Source: Streptomyces musisoli (GTDB taxonomy: Bacteria > Actinomycetota > Actinomycetes > Streptomycetales > Streptomycetaceae). Taken from it: 64,000 nt of DNA. The DNA is taken from assembly GCF_016741855.1 (NCBI RefSeq), contig NZ_JAERRH010000003.1, positions 620,001 through 684,000 of the forward strand, written 5' to 3'. Shown in pieces: positions 25,361-34,373 of the stretch (position 1 is the first letter of the stretch; each line of letters begins with the position of its first letter). The notes under the pieces are model-generated. The model was not told where the DNA came from. It worked only from the letters and a program-made list of their open reading frames with translations, and did not search any database. A program made the translations under genes and the position numbers.

Positions 25361-25603
25361 GAATGTTCCCTTCTTTGGAGTCATACCCCGACGACGGCCA
25401 GAATCGTGTGCGCACGACGTGAACGGTCGTGGTATGGAACGAGGGTTAGACGCAATGGGAGAGCATGGAACGCGAACCGCGCGATAATCACTCGATCGCA
25501 CCGATCTTTCACGCGACTCCCTCGCCTGGATTTCACGGAAAACAAAGACACCCGGGCGATCCGCAGACGATGCAGCGGACTGCCCGGGCCAGCCGACGTG
25601 GAG

Positions 25604-26002
25604 TCAGCCTTCGGTGTTCGCCGAGAGAACCGAAAGGTCCTCCAGGACGTGCGAGAGCGCGCCGTCCCGCTTGCTGTTCGTGGAGTTCTCGCTGCACTGC
25701 TGCTGGACGTGGTCCGAGAGAACCGGGATGTCCTGGATGGTGCCGCCGATGGCCGCGTCGACGGCGACGTCGGTGTCCTGGACGCCCAAGCACGGCTTGT
25801 TGAGCGAGCCCTGCACCAGCGAGAGCTGCGGACTCAGGCTGCCGCTCGTCGCCGAGTTGCCGAACGACGAGATGTTGTCGTTGCCGTTCACGACGGTCGG
25901 TCCGTTGTCGTTGCCGATGGCAAGCGCCTGCGGCGCGGCCGCCACCGCCATTCCCACGACAGAAGCGACGGTCGCAGCGGCGACCATTGCCTTCTTGAGC
26001 AC
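25604..26002 (-). CDS. rdlA: Rodlin protein
   Basis: 132 residues from GTG 26002 (AGGAAAGGAACG upstream). Signal peptide [20 protein letters not shown] to ALAIG; mature part with [39 protein letters not shown] and [19 protein letters not shown], the rodlin signature with its single cysteine pair. Rodlins organise chaplin fibrils into the paired rods of the rodlet layer on aerial hyphae. Divergent from rdlB. Confidence 0.93.
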   Translation of the reverse strand: MLKKAMVAAATVASVVGMAVAAAPQALAIGNDNGPTVVNGNDNISSFGNSATSGSLSPQLSLVQGSLNKPCLGVQDTDVAVDAAIGGTIQDIPVLSDHVQQQCSENSTNSKRDGALSHVLEDLSVLSANTEG

Positions 26003-26247
26003 TTCGCGTTCCTTTCCTCGTAGCGACGCATGCCCTACGGCCTCATCAACCCGGTACATAGGGAATGGTTCCGCTTATTCACTCTGTTGGAGCGTAAACA
26101 GCGAGGGAGGTGACAGGAAGTCACCGATCCGAAGAACACATCACGGTCCACCCCTTCGGCCGACAGGGTGAACGGGAGAAACCACGCGGGATCCGCAGAG
26201 TTGAGCAGGGCGCTCCGGTACGGGGTTTCCTCAGAAAGGATTGGCCA
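26003..26247. promoter_or_regulatory. Divergent rdlA-rdlB promoter region
   Basis: 245 bp between the two rodlin start codons. On the rdlA strand GGAACC (26063-26068 region) and GTTGAT about 16 bases on resemble the ECF (BldN-type) promoter pattern remembered for chaplin/rodlin genes, but the match is weak. Confidence 0.35.
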
Positions 26248-26646
26248 GTGATCAAGAAGCTTGTTGCCACTGCGGCTGTCGCCGCTTCCGCCTTGGGCGC
26301 CTCCGCTGCCGCGGCACCGCAGGCGCTGGCGGTCGGGAACGACCAGGGCCCGACCGTCGCGAACGGCAACGCGGGATGGCAGGCCTTCGGCAACTCGACC
26401 ACGTACGGGAAGATGAGCCCGCAGCTCGCTCTCATCCAGGGATCCTTCAACAAGCCTTGCATCGCCGTGAACGACATTCCGGCCTCGGTCGACGCGGCCA
26501 TCGGAGGAGCGATCCAGGACGTTCCGATCCTTTCCGACCACATGCAGCAGCAGTGCACCGAGAACTCCTCGAACGTCAAGCGCGACGGCGCGCTGGCGCA
26601 CCTGCTGGAGGACGTGTCGGTCCTGTCCTCGAACGCCGACAAGTGA
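26248..26646 (+). CDS. rdlB: Rodlin protein
   Basis: 132 residues from GTG 26248 (AGAAAGGATTGGCCA upstream), the same length as RdlA. Signal peptide MIKKLVATAAVAASALGASA to ALAVG; GNDQGPTVANGN, AFGNSTTYGKMSPQLALIQG, NKPCIAV, HMQQQCTENSSNVKRDGALA align along the whole of RdlA, so the pair arose by duplication with inversion. It works with RdlA and chaplins in the rodlet layer. Confidence 0.93.
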   Translation: MIKKLVATAAVAASALGASAAAAPQALAVGNDQGPTVANGNAGWQAFGNSTTYGKMSPQLALIQGSFNKPCIAVNDIPASVDAAIGGAIQDVPILSDHMQQQCTENSSNVKRDGALAHLLEDVSVLSSNADK

Positions 26647-26655
26647 TCCGGTGAT

Positions 26656-26692
26656 CGAAGCGGGGCGCCGAGTGGTCCGGCGCCCCGCTTCG
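26656..26692. terminator. Bidirectional hairpin terminator
   Basis: Perfect 15-bp stem CGAAGCGGGGCGCCG / CGGCGCCCCGCTTCG around a 7-base loop, between convergent rdlB and the acyl-CoA ligase gene. Confidence 0.85.
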
Positions 26693-26697
26693 TCGTG

Positions 26698-28617
26698 TCA
26701 GCGGCGGTACAGCGCCTCTATCTGCTCGGCGTACGCGGCCGTCACCGCGTGCCGCTTGACCTTCAGCGAGGGGGTCAGCAGCCCGTTCTCCTCGGTGAAC
26801 TCCCCCTCGACCAGCACGAAGGCGCGGATCGACTCGGCGCGGGAGACGGCCTGGTTGGCGTAGTCGACCGCCCTCTGCACCTCGGCCCGCAGCCGCTCGT
26901 CGCGGACCAGCCCGGACAGCGGGGTGTCCGGCGGCAGCTTCCGCACGGACAGCCAGTGGGCGACCGCCTCCCGGTCGAGGGTGATCAGGGCGGCGACGAA
27001 GGGCCGGTTGTCACCGACGACCACGCACTGGCCGACGGGCGAGCGGCTGCGCAGCCGGTCCTCCAGGACTGCGGGCGCGACGTTCTTGCCGCCGGAGGTG
27101 ACGAGGATGTCCTTCTTGCGGCCGGTGATGGTCAGATAGCCGTCGTCGTCCAGGGCGCCGAGGTCGCCGGTGGAGAACCAGCCGTCGTGCAGCACGGCGT
27201 CCGTGGCGGCCGGGTTGTTCCAGTACGCCCCGAAGACGATTCCGCCCCGGATCAGCACCTCGCCGTCGTCGGCGATGCGCACGGACACCCCGGGCACCGG
27301 CAGGCCGACGGTGCCGGGGCGGGGGCCGAGCGGCGGCACGATGGTGGCGGCGGCGCTGGTCTCGGTCAGGCCGTAGCCCTCGTAGACGACGATGCCGGCC
27401 GCGTGGAAGAACAGGTTGAGGTCGCGGTCCAGCGGAGAGCCGCCGCTGACGGCGTACCGCATCCGGCCGCCCAGTTCCCTGCGGATGCGGCGGTAGACCA
27501 GCAGGTCGTACAGCGCCCAGGCGGCGTACAGGCCGAGGCCCGGGCCCTTGCCGGTGCCCGAGAACCCCCGCAGGTGGGCCTCGCCGAAGCGGACGGCGAT
27601 CCGCTCGGCGCGGTCGAAGGAGGCGGCCCGGCCGAGCTTCTCGGCGGTGGCGCGCCCGGTGTCGTGGATCTTCTCGAAGAGGTACGGCACCCCGACCAGG
27701 AAGGTGGGCCGGAACTCCTTGAGCATGGGCCTGAGTTCGTCGGGCTTGACGCTCGGGAAGTGGCCGGTTTCGATGCGGGCCAGCAGGCAGGCGAGTTGCA
27801 GGGTGCGGCCGAGGATGTGGGCGAGCGGAAGGAAGAGCAGCGTGGAGGCGGGCCGGCCGGTGACGGCCTGGAGGACCGGGTGGAGCAGCTCGACGGTGTT
27901 GGCGGCCTCGGCGTGCAGGTTGGCGTGGGTGAGGACGCAGCCCTTGGGCCGGCCGGTGGTGCCGGAGGTGTAGCAGATGGTGGCGACGGTGTCGGGGGTC
28001 AGTGCGGCGCGCCGCTTGGCGAGTTCGTCGTCGGGGAGGTCCCGGCCGAGGATGGTGAGGTCGGCGAGGGCGCCCGCGTCCAGCTGCCAGAGCCTCGGCG
28101 GATGTGCGTGGCCGGCGGTGCCGGCGGTGACCGTGGCCGCGTTCGCCGCGGTCTCGGTGACGGCGAACCGGGCGCCGGAGTCGCGGACGATCCACTCCAC
28201 CTGTTCGGCGGAGGAGGTCGGGTAGACCGGCACGGACTGGCCGCCGGCTGCCCAGACGGCGAAGTCCAGGACCGTCCACTCGTAGCGGGTGCGGGACATC
28301 AGCAGCACCCGGCCGCCCGGTTCGAGTCCGGCGGCGATCAGCCCCTTGGCCACGGCGGCCACTTCGGCGGCGAAGAGCGCCGCGCCGACCGGCCGCCAGG
28401 CGTCCCGTTCGCGGCGGCGCAGCAGCACCGCGTCCGGGGTCTCGGCCGCGTGCCGGAACGGCAGGTCGGCCAGGGAACCGGAGGCGAGCGGGGGCGCCAG
28501 GGGCGCGGCCCGCACCTCGCGCACCGTGCCCTCGGCGTCCCGGACGATCTCCACCGCGGCGCGGTCCGCGAGACCGGTGTGCTGCCGTGCCCGTTTCAGA
28601 TCCCTGCGTGCGCCCAT
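26698..28617 (-). CDS. Long-chain acyl-CoA ligase (AMP-forming, FadD family)
   Basis: 639 residues of the ANL superfamily: ATP loop ICYTSGTTGRPKGCVLTHAN, YGLTETSAAATI, DGWFSTGDLGALDDDGYLTI and the A10 lysine region PSLKVKRHAV. It activates fatty acids to acyl-CoA via acyl-adenylate. The closest subfamily is the FadD15-like long-chain ligases of actinomycetes. A TetR-type palindrome overlaps its promoter. Confidence 0.9.
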   Translation of the reverse strand: MGARRDLKRARQHTGLADRAAVEIVRDAEGTVREVRAAPLAPPLASGSLADLPFRHAAETPDAVLLRRRERDAWRPVGAALFAAEVAAVAKGLIAAGLEPGGRVLLMSRTRYEWTVLDFAVWAAGGQSVPVYPTSSAEQVEWIVRDSGARFAVTETAANAATVTAGTAGHAHPPRLWQLDAGALADLTILGRDLPDDELAKRRAALTPDTVATICYTSGTTGRPKGCVLTHANLHAEAANTVELLHPVLQAVTGRPASTLLFLPLAHILGRTLQLACLLARIETGHFPSVKPDELRPMLKEFRPTFLVGVPYLFEKIHDTGRATAEKLGRAASFDRAERIAVRFGEAHLRGFSGTGKGPGLGLYAAWALYDLLVYRRIRRELGGRMRYAVSGGSPLDRDLNLFFHAAGIVVYEGYGLTETSAAATIVPPLGPRPGTVGLPVPGVSVRIADDGEVLIRGGIVFGAYWNNPAATDAVLHDGWFSTGDLGALDDDGYLTITGRKKDILVTSGGKNVAPAVLEDRLRSRSPVGQCVVVGDNRPFVAALITLDREAVAHWLSVRKLPPDTPLSGLVRDERLRAEVQRAVDYANQAVSRAESIRAFVLVEGEFTEENGLLTPSLKVKRHAVTAAYAEQIEALYRR

Positions 28618-28665
28618 GACGGCTCCCGGTGGCGGTACGACCGACGGCCCCTACCGGTGCGTCAA

Positions 28666-28688
28666 CTTACTCGGAAGTAAGGAAAGGT
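28666..28688 (-). promoter_or_regulatory. Promoter with overlapping palindromic operator
   Basis: On the minus strand a -35 TTGACC (28688-28683) and -10 TAAGTT are 16 bp apart, 40-50 bp before the ligase start. A perfect palindrome CTTACT-TCCG-AGTAAG (28666-28681) covers the spacer and -10. TetR-family repressors of fatty-acid genes in actinomycetes use sites of this kind; the specific regulator is unknown. Confidence 0.6.
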
Positions 28689-28717
28689 CAATGGGGCGTG
28701 CGGGACGGGATCACGGG

Positions 28718-28775
28718 CTAGGGTCTTTCGTTTGGATCAGGCCGAGCCCGGCATGATCCAAACGAGAGGCCCTAG
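28718..28775. terminator. CTAG-bounded palindrome, second copy
   Basis: CTAGGGTCTTTCGTTTGGAT pairs with ATCCAAACGAGAGGCCCTAG through the bridge CAGGCCGAGCCCGGCATG, which itself pairs. It lies 1 bp past the stop of the ABC permease and is related in sequence to 21857-21925. Likely terminator of the permease operon. Confidence 0.75.
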
Positions 28776-28776
28776 A

Positions 28777-29631
28777 CTAGGACACGACGTCCTTGCGGGC
28801 GAAGCCCCGAAAGGACAGGGCGAAGAGCACCAGGGCGTACGACACGGAGATCGCGGCGCCCTGAGTCATGCCGGACCACTCGGGACGCGGCTGGACGGCG
28901 TCGGCCCAGGCGAACTGCCAGTGCGCGGGCAGGAAGTCACGCCAGTGGCCGAGGGCGGTGACGGCGTCCAGGACGTTCCCGACGATGGTCAGGCCGACCG
29001 CGCCGCCGACCGCGCCGAGCGGGGCGTCCGTCTTGGTCGACAGCCAGAACGCCAGGCCGGCCGTGACCAGTTGGGACACGAAGATGTACGCCACGGCCAC
29101 CAGGAGGCGCTGTGCCGCCGTACCGGTGTCCAGCGCACCGCCGGTGGGGATCTCCAGCGGGCCCCAGCCGTACGCGGCCGTGCCGACGGCGAGCGCCACG
29201 ACCGGCAGCAGCACCATCGCGGCGAGGCTCAGCCCGAGCGCCACGACGAGCTTGGACCACAGCAGCCGGGCGCGGGGCACGGGCGCGGCGAGCAGATAGC
29301 GCAGCGAGGACCAGCTCGCCTCCGAGGCGACCGTGTCCCCGCAGAACAGGGCGACCGGGATCACCAGCAGGAAGCCCGCCGACACGAAGAGGTTGACGGC
29401 GGCGAAGTTGGCGCCGGAGGCGGTGGCCGTGTCCATCAGCGTGACCTGGTTGTTCCGGCCGCCCGGTTCGCCGCCGACGGCGAAGGCGATCAGCAGCACG
29501 AACGGCAGCAGGGCCAGGACCACGCCCATGACCAGCGTGCGGCGCCGCTTGAACTGCCGGACCAGCTCGACCCGCAGCGGCAGGGTGCGCCCCGCCCGGT
29601 AGCCGGAGGCGACCTCGGTGAGCGTACTCAT
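28777..29631 (-). CDS. ABC-2 type transporter permease
   Basis: 284 residues with about six membrane helices (VMGVVLALLPFVLLIAF, FVSAGFLLVIPVALFCGD, LSLAAMVLLPVVALAVG and others). The FCGDTVASEASWSSLRYLLAAPVPR segment is typical of ABC-2 permeases. It pairs with the ATPase fused in the upstream gene, whose stop it overlaps by 4 bp. Confidence 0.85.
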   Translation of the reverse strand: MSTLTEVASGYRAGRTLPLRVELVRQFKRRRTLVMGVVLALLPFVLLIAFAVGGEPGGRNNQVTLMDTATASGANFAAVNLFVSAGFLLVIPVALFCGDTVASEASWSSLRYLLAAPVPRARLLWSKLVVALGLSLAAMVLLPVVALAVGTAAYGWGPLEIPTGGALDTGTAAQRLLVAVAYIFVSQLVTAGLAFWLSTKTDAPLGAVGGAVGLTIVGNVLDAVTALGHWRDFLPAHWQFAWADAVQPRPEWSGMTQGAAISVSYALVLFALSFRGFARKDVVS

Positions 29632-32279
29632 GCGGAACCTCCGATCAGGGTGAGGAAGGCGTCTTCCAGGCGTCGGTGGGGGCCGACCGAGGCGACCGGC
29701 ACCTCCAGCCGGACCAGCTCCACGACCAGCCGCTCGGCCGTGCCGCCGGGTTCGAGCCGGATCAGCAGCCCGTCGTCGGTGCGCACGGCGGAGGCGACGC
29801 CGTCCAGCGCGGCCACCTTCTCCACCACCGGCTCGTCCACAGGTGTGGCGGTGCCGACCAGCAGGGTGTCGCCGGAGCCGACGATGTCCCGGACCGGACC
29901 GGCCTGCACGAGCCGGCCGCGGTCCATCACCACCAGGTGGGTGCAGGACTGCTCCACCTCGGCGAGGAGATGGCTGGAGACGATCACCGTGCGGCCGGCG
30001 GCCGCGTAGCGGATCATCACCTCGCGCATCTCGCGGATCTGGGGCGGGTCCAGGCCGTTGGTGGGCTCGTCCAGGATGAGCAGGTCGGGCAGGCCGAGCA
30101 TGGCCTGGGCGATGGCGAGGCGCTGGCGCATGCCCTGCGAGTAGGTGCGCACCGCGCGGACGAGCGCGTCGCCGAGCCCGGCGATCTCCAGGGCCTCGTC
30201 CAGGTGGGCGTCCTCGGGCGGGCGGCCGGTGGCCCGCCAGTACAGCTCCAGGTTCTCCCGGCCGGACAGGTGGGGCAGGAAGCCCGCGCCCTCCACGAAG
30301 GCGCCCACCCGGGAGAGCACCGGGGCGCCGGGCCGGACGGCGTGGCCGAAGACGCGGATCTCACCGTGGTCCGGCCGGATGAGGCCCATCAGCATGCGCA
30401 GGGTGGTGGTCTTGCCCGCGCCGTTGGGTCCGAGCAGGCCGAGCACCTGGCCCTTCTCGACGCGGAAGGACACCTCGCGGACGGCGTACCGGTCGGTGGA
30501 CTTCGCGTACCGCTTGCTCAGGTCCTTGATGACGAGCGGGACCTCGGTCAGTTCCGGGTCGGGCGCCGGGGCGGCCGTGCGGCGGCGGGCGGTGACCAGC
30601 AGGGCGAGGGCGGCGGCCGCGCCGGCCGCGGGCAGCCACCACACCCAGGCGGGCAGGGGTGCCGCGGCGGTGGTGACGGCGGGGGCCGTCGGCACGCTCA
30701 GGTCTCCCCTCAGGGAGACGGTGTAGTCGGCCGGGGCGGCCGGTGAGGCGTAGCCGAGGTCGGTGGAGGCGAGGACCAGGCGGAGCCGGTGGCCCTTGCG
30801 CACCTCGTGGTCGATCGCCGGGAGGGTGACGGTGACGTCCTTGCCGGTCTTGGCTCCGGTCACCCGGAAGGGGGCGACGAGCTGGGCGGGCAGCACCTGC
30901 CGGGTGCCGCCGGGACCGACGTCGTAGACCTTGCCGAACAGGACGGCGTCGGCGCGGGTGGAGGTGATGTGCACGGTGGCGGTGGGGGCGCCGGTGATCC
31001 GCAGGTCGCGGGTGAGCGGTGCCGAGTCGAAGCGCGCGAACTGGCCGGGGAAGTCCAGGGAGACGCCGACGCCGAGCGCGGACAGCTGGGCGAGGCCGCC
31101 GGAGCCGCCGAGGCCGGGCAGCGCGGAGACGCCTGGCGGGCTGGCGCCGGCCGGGTTGGCGACGTGCTGTTCGCCTCCGGTGAGGGCGATGGCGCGCCGG
31201 TGGTCGTGCAGGCCCGGGTAGGCGTCGGCGCTCGCGCCGCGCAACTGGGCCGTGCCGTTGGTGGAGTCGACGCCTCCGGTGCGGGTGATCCGGAAGGCCG
31301 GTCCCGTGTCGGCGCTCTTGTCGCCCTTCAGGTACCGGTCGAACCAGGCACGCACGCGCGCCTCGACCCGGCCGGTCTCCATGTCGCCGCCGTCGTGTCC
31401 GCCGGCGATCCAGTCGACGGCGACGGGGGCGCCGTTCGCGCTGATCGCCTTCTCGGCGGCGTCGGCCTGGTCGAGGGTGAACAGGGAGTCCTTCTGACCC
31501 TGCACCAGCAGGGTGGGGACCCGGATGCGGTCGCCGAACGCGGCCGGGGAGCGCTCCTCCAGCACCTTCCGGGCGGCCGGGTCGGGGGTGCCGGACTCGG
31601 CGACCCGCTCGTACATCCGGCACAGGGCGGGCTGGAGCTTCGCGCAGCCGCCACCGGTGTTGACGAAGACGCCGGCCCACAGCTTCTTGAAGACGCCGTT
31701 CGGGAACAGGGCGTCCGCGAGGTTCCAGTAGGTGATCGCCGGGGCGATGGCGTCGACCCGGCGGTCCTGTCCGGCGGCGAGCAGGGAGACCGCGCCGCCG
31801 TAGGACCCGCCGGCCAGGCCCACGCGGGGGTCGCCGGGCTTGTCGAGTCGCACCTCGGGCCGCTTCGCCAGCCAGTCGACGAGCCGGGAGACGTCGGCGA
31901 CCTCGCCCTTCGGGTCGTTGAGCCCGATCTTCCCGGTGGACCGGCCGAAGCCGCGCGCCGACCAGGTCAGGACGGCGTACCCCTCCCGGGCGAGGTCCTC
32001 GGCCTGCCGCCGCATGTCGTCCTTGCTGCCGCCGAAGCCGTGCGCGAGGAGGACGGCGGGGTGCCGGCCGGCGCCGGCCGGGGTGAAGTACGAGGTGTCC
32101 AGGCGCACCCCGTCGACCGCCATGACCCGGTCGCTGCGGCGCACGGCACCCGTGTCGTCGGAGGCGACGGCCGCCGTCCACGTGCCGGCGCCGGCCAGCA
32201 CCGCGACGGCGGCCGCGGCGGCGACCGGCCGGCGCGGCCCGCGCAGCAGCTTCCGCAGCCCACGAGGTCGAAGATCCAT
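29628..32279 (-). CDS. Fusion of secreted alpha/beta hydrolase (CocE/S15-like) with ABC transporter ATPase
   Basis: 883 residues. Residues 20-40 form an N-terminal membrane segment. Residues 45-530 are an alpha/beta hydrolase of the X-Pro dipeptidyl-peptidase/CocE type: LLAHGFGGSKDD, nucleophile GGSYGG, acid QGQKDSLF, histidine GGHDGGD and a C-terminal jelly-roll domain. A second helix (WVWWLPAAGAAAALALLV) near 550 leads to a complete ABC ATPase: GLLGPNGAGKTTTLRMLMG, YSQGMRQRLAIAQAM, LLILDEPTNGLDP. Topology predicts the hydrolase outside and the ATPase inside. With the adjacent permease it would be a transporter with a built-in extracytoplasmic hydrolase. Confidence 0.88.
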   Translation of the reverse strand: MDLRPRGLRKLLRGPRRPVAAAAAVAVLAGAGTWTAAVASDDTGAVRRSDRVMAVDGVRLDTSYFTPAGAGRHPAVLLAHGFGGSKDDMRRQAEDLAREGYAVLTWSARGFGRSTGKIGLNDPKGEVADVSRLVDWLAKRPEVRLDKPGDPRVGLAGGSYGGAVSLLAAGQDRRVDAIAPAITYWNLADALFPNGVFKKLWAGVFVNTGGGCAKLQPALCRMYERVAESGTPDPAARKVLEERSPAAFGDRIRVPTLLVQGQKDSLFTLDQADAAEKAISANGAPVAVDWIAGGHDGGDMETGRVEARVRAWFDRYLKGDKSADTGPAFRITRTGGVDSTNGTAQLRGASADAYPGLHDHRRAIALTGGEQHVANPAGASPPGVSALPGLGGSGGLAQLSALGVGVSLDFPGQFARFDSAPLTRDLRITGAPTATVHITSTRADAVLFGKVYDVGPGGTRQVLPAQLVAPFRVTGAKTGKDVTVTLPAIDHEVRKGHRLRLVLASTDLGYASPAAPADYTVSLRGDLSVPTAPAVTTAAAPLPAWVWWLPAAGAAAALALLVTARRRTAAPAPDPELTEVPLVIKDLSKRYAKSTDRYAVREVSFRVEKGQVLGLLGPNGAGKTTTLRMLMGLIRPDHGEIRVFGHAVRPGAPVLSRVGAFVEGAGFLPHLSGRENLELYWRATGRPPEDAHLDEALEIAGLGDALVRAVRTYSQGMRQRLAIAQAMLGLPDLLILDEPTNGLDPPQIREMREVMIRYAAAGRTVIVSSHLLAEVEQSCTHLVVMDRGRLVQAGPVRDIVGSGDTLLVGTATPVDEPVVEKVAALDGVASAVRTDDGLLIRLEPGGTAERLVVELVRLEVPVASVGPHRRLEDAFLTLIGGSA

Positions 32280-32390
32280 GCGTCAACGGTACGGGTCGGC
32301 ACCGACAACCGCTGCCGACCTCGGGGGGAGGGGATGCCCCTCCCCCGGGAGTACGGTTCTGCCGCGTCGTACCGCGCTCGTGGTACGGCC

Positions 32391-32422
32391 GCCGGCCCGG
32401 TCACTTCCGTGACCGGGCCGGC
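32391..32422. terminator. Hairpin terminator of the APC transporter gene
   Basis: Perfect 14-bp stem GCCGGCCCGGTCAC / GTGACCGGGCCGGC with a TTCC tetraloop, 50 bp past the transporter stop. Confidence 0.8.
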
Positions 32423-32471
32423 TGCGGGTCGGTGGTGTTCGAGCGCGTGGTTCCCCGCGCCTTCGGGGCGA

Positions 32472-33938
32472 TCAGGGGCGCAGGGCCTCGCCGGCCGGCC
32501 GGGCGGGGACCGGGCCGGCCTGGGCCGGGACGGTCACCGGCGTCTCCGGGATCCGCGCGTCCTCCGGGATCGTCACCAGCCAGTGGGTGTCGCGGCGCGG
32601 GCGCAGGTACAGGGCCCAGTAGAGGGTGGCGGCGGCGGTGATGCCGCCGGTCCACAGCAGGTAGCTCGTCTCCTGCTGGGTCAGGATGTACGCCAGGACG
32701 GCGATGAGCAGGACCGGCATCGCGGGCCACAGCGGCATCCGCCAGGCCGGCGTGTGCTTGTGGGAGCCGCGGCGGGCGAGCAGGGCGGCGACCGCGACCA
32801 GCAGGTACATGCCGGTCACCGAGACGCCGGTGACGCCGTACAGCGTGTCCAGGTTGACGAAGCAGAGCAGTGCGCCGGGGACGCCGACCGCGAGGGTGGC
32901 CACCCAGGGGGAGCCGAACCGGCCGAGCCGGGAGAACACCGTGTTGACCGGGCCGGGCCAGGCCTTGTCGCGGGCCGAGGCGAACAGGACGCGGGAGTTC
33001 TGGATGACCATGACGATGCCCGCGTTGATGATGGCGAGGGCCACGCAGAGGCTGACGAAGGTGCCGACGGCGGAGTTGGACCAGGCGGTGACCATGGCGC
33101 TGATGTCGCCGCCGGTCAGCTCCGTCAGGTCGGAGGCGCCCATGGTGATGGCGGCGACCGGTACCAGGATGACCACGGTGGAGATGGCGAGGGTGGCGAG
33201 GACCGTGCGGGCGACGTTGCGGCGCGGGTTCTCGAGTTCCTCGGAGAGGTAGACGGCGGTCGAGAAGCCCTGGGTGACGAAGAGGGCGATGGCCAGCCCG
33301 GAGACGATCAGCATGGCCGTCACGGTGTCCGCGTGGCCGTCGCCGCCCGCCACCTGGAGGGAGACGAGGCTGCCGGCCCCGCGGTGGCTGTGCGTGAAGC
33401 CCAGCAGGGCGACGACTCCGGCGGCGATGACCTCGAGGACCAGGAAGATGCCGGTGATCCAGGCGTTGGCGCGCAGGTCCAGCAGGCCGGCGAGGGTGGC
33501 GAGCAGCATCACGCCGGCGCCGGTCATGGACGGGTCGAGGTGGACGATCGGGGCGAGGTAGTCCGCCGTGCCCATCGCGATCACCGGCGGCACGATCATC
33601 ACGACCAGCAGGGAGAGCACGAAGACCAGCCAGCCGGCGAGCCGTCCGGCCATCGTCGACACCATGGCGTACTCGCCGCCGGCGCTGGGGATGAGGGTGC
33701 CCAGCTCCGAGTAGCAGAACGCCACGGCGATACAGAGGAGGGAGCCGATGCCGATCGTCAGGGCGGTGGCGGTGCCGAGGGATCCGAACAGGTCCGGGAC
33801 GACGACGAAGAGCGTGGAGGCGGGCGTGACGCACGACAGGGTCAGCAGCGTGCCGCCGATGACACCGATGGACCGCTTCAGCCCTGGTGCGGGGGCCGTC
33901 GGGGTGTCGGCCACGGACTTCTGGAGCGTGTCGGTCAT
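32472..33938 (-). CDS. APC-family amino acid permease
   Basis: 488 residues, about twelve membrane helices. GVIGGTLLTLSCVTPASTLF in helix 1 and GELGTLIPSAGGEYAMVSTM (here SELGTLIP) in helix 2 are the amino acid-polyamine-organocation signatures. Substrate not predictable. Monocistronic, with a leader of some 400 bp shared with the divergent lipoprotein gene. Confidence 0.87.
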   Translation of the reverse strand: MTDTLQKSVADTPTAPAPGLKRSIGVIGGTLLTLSCVTPASTLFVVVPDLFGSLGTATALTIGIGSLLCIAVAFCYSELGTLIPSAGGEYAMVSTMAGRLAGWLVFVLSLLVVMIVPPVIAMGTADYLAPIVHLDPSMTGAGVMLLATLAGLLDLRANAWITGIFLVLEVIAAGVVALLGFTHSHRGAGSLVSLQVAGGDGHADTVTAMLIVSGLAIALFVTQGFSTAVYLSEELENPRRNVARTVLATLAISTVVILVPVAAITMGASDLTELTGGDISAMVTAWSNSAVGTFVSLCVALAIINAGIVMVIQNSRVLFASARDKAWPGPVNTVFSRLGRFGSPWVATLAVGVPGALLCFVNLDTLYGVTGVSVTGMYLLVAVAALLARRGSHKHTPAWRMPLWPAMPVLLIAVLAYILTQQETSYLLWTGGITAAATLYWALYLRPRRDTHWLVTIPEDARIPETPVTVPAQAGPVPARPAGEALRP

Positions 33939-34055
33939 ACGGCGGTTCCGATCGACTCGTGCGACTGAGGGTGGGGGTCGGGAGCGCTATCGCCTCCGGC
34001 GGATCGTTCGTACGTTCATCTCGTCCGCTCCCGGCGCTGCATAGAACCCCGACGA

Positions 34056-34195
34056 AAACCGCCACGTCAATGGCGGTTTACCTTCGGAATCCGCACTTGT
34101 GGATGACCTTGCGTCGCATCACTTTCCCAGGCCGTGACGCCCTGTGGGCGCTTTCATCAAGCTTCAGGCGATTGTGACCTTGCTTTTCAAGGTCA
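34056..34195. promoter_or_regulatory. Two palindromes in the divergent intergenic region
   Basis: The 435-bp region 33939-34373 is less GC-rich than its surroundings and holds AAACCGCCA-cgtcaa-TGGCGGTTT (34056-34079) and TGACCTTG-ctttt-CAAGGTCA (34175-34195), both perfect. They lie 118-257 bp upstream of the permease start and look like operator sites. No gene is seen in the region. Confidence 0.5.
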
Positions 34196-34373
34196 TTTTG
34201 ACCCAAGCCCTTAGTCATCCGTTTCATCCCGCACAAACGGGAACCGCAGCCGACGTTTCAAAAAAATGTCAACCCGTCCGGTATCCGGACGTCTAATCCG
34301 GTCGCGTCCATGTCATAGGCGCTGGGTAGAGTGCGCCCGCACAGCAGGCACACAGCACTTTGGGGTGGGACAC

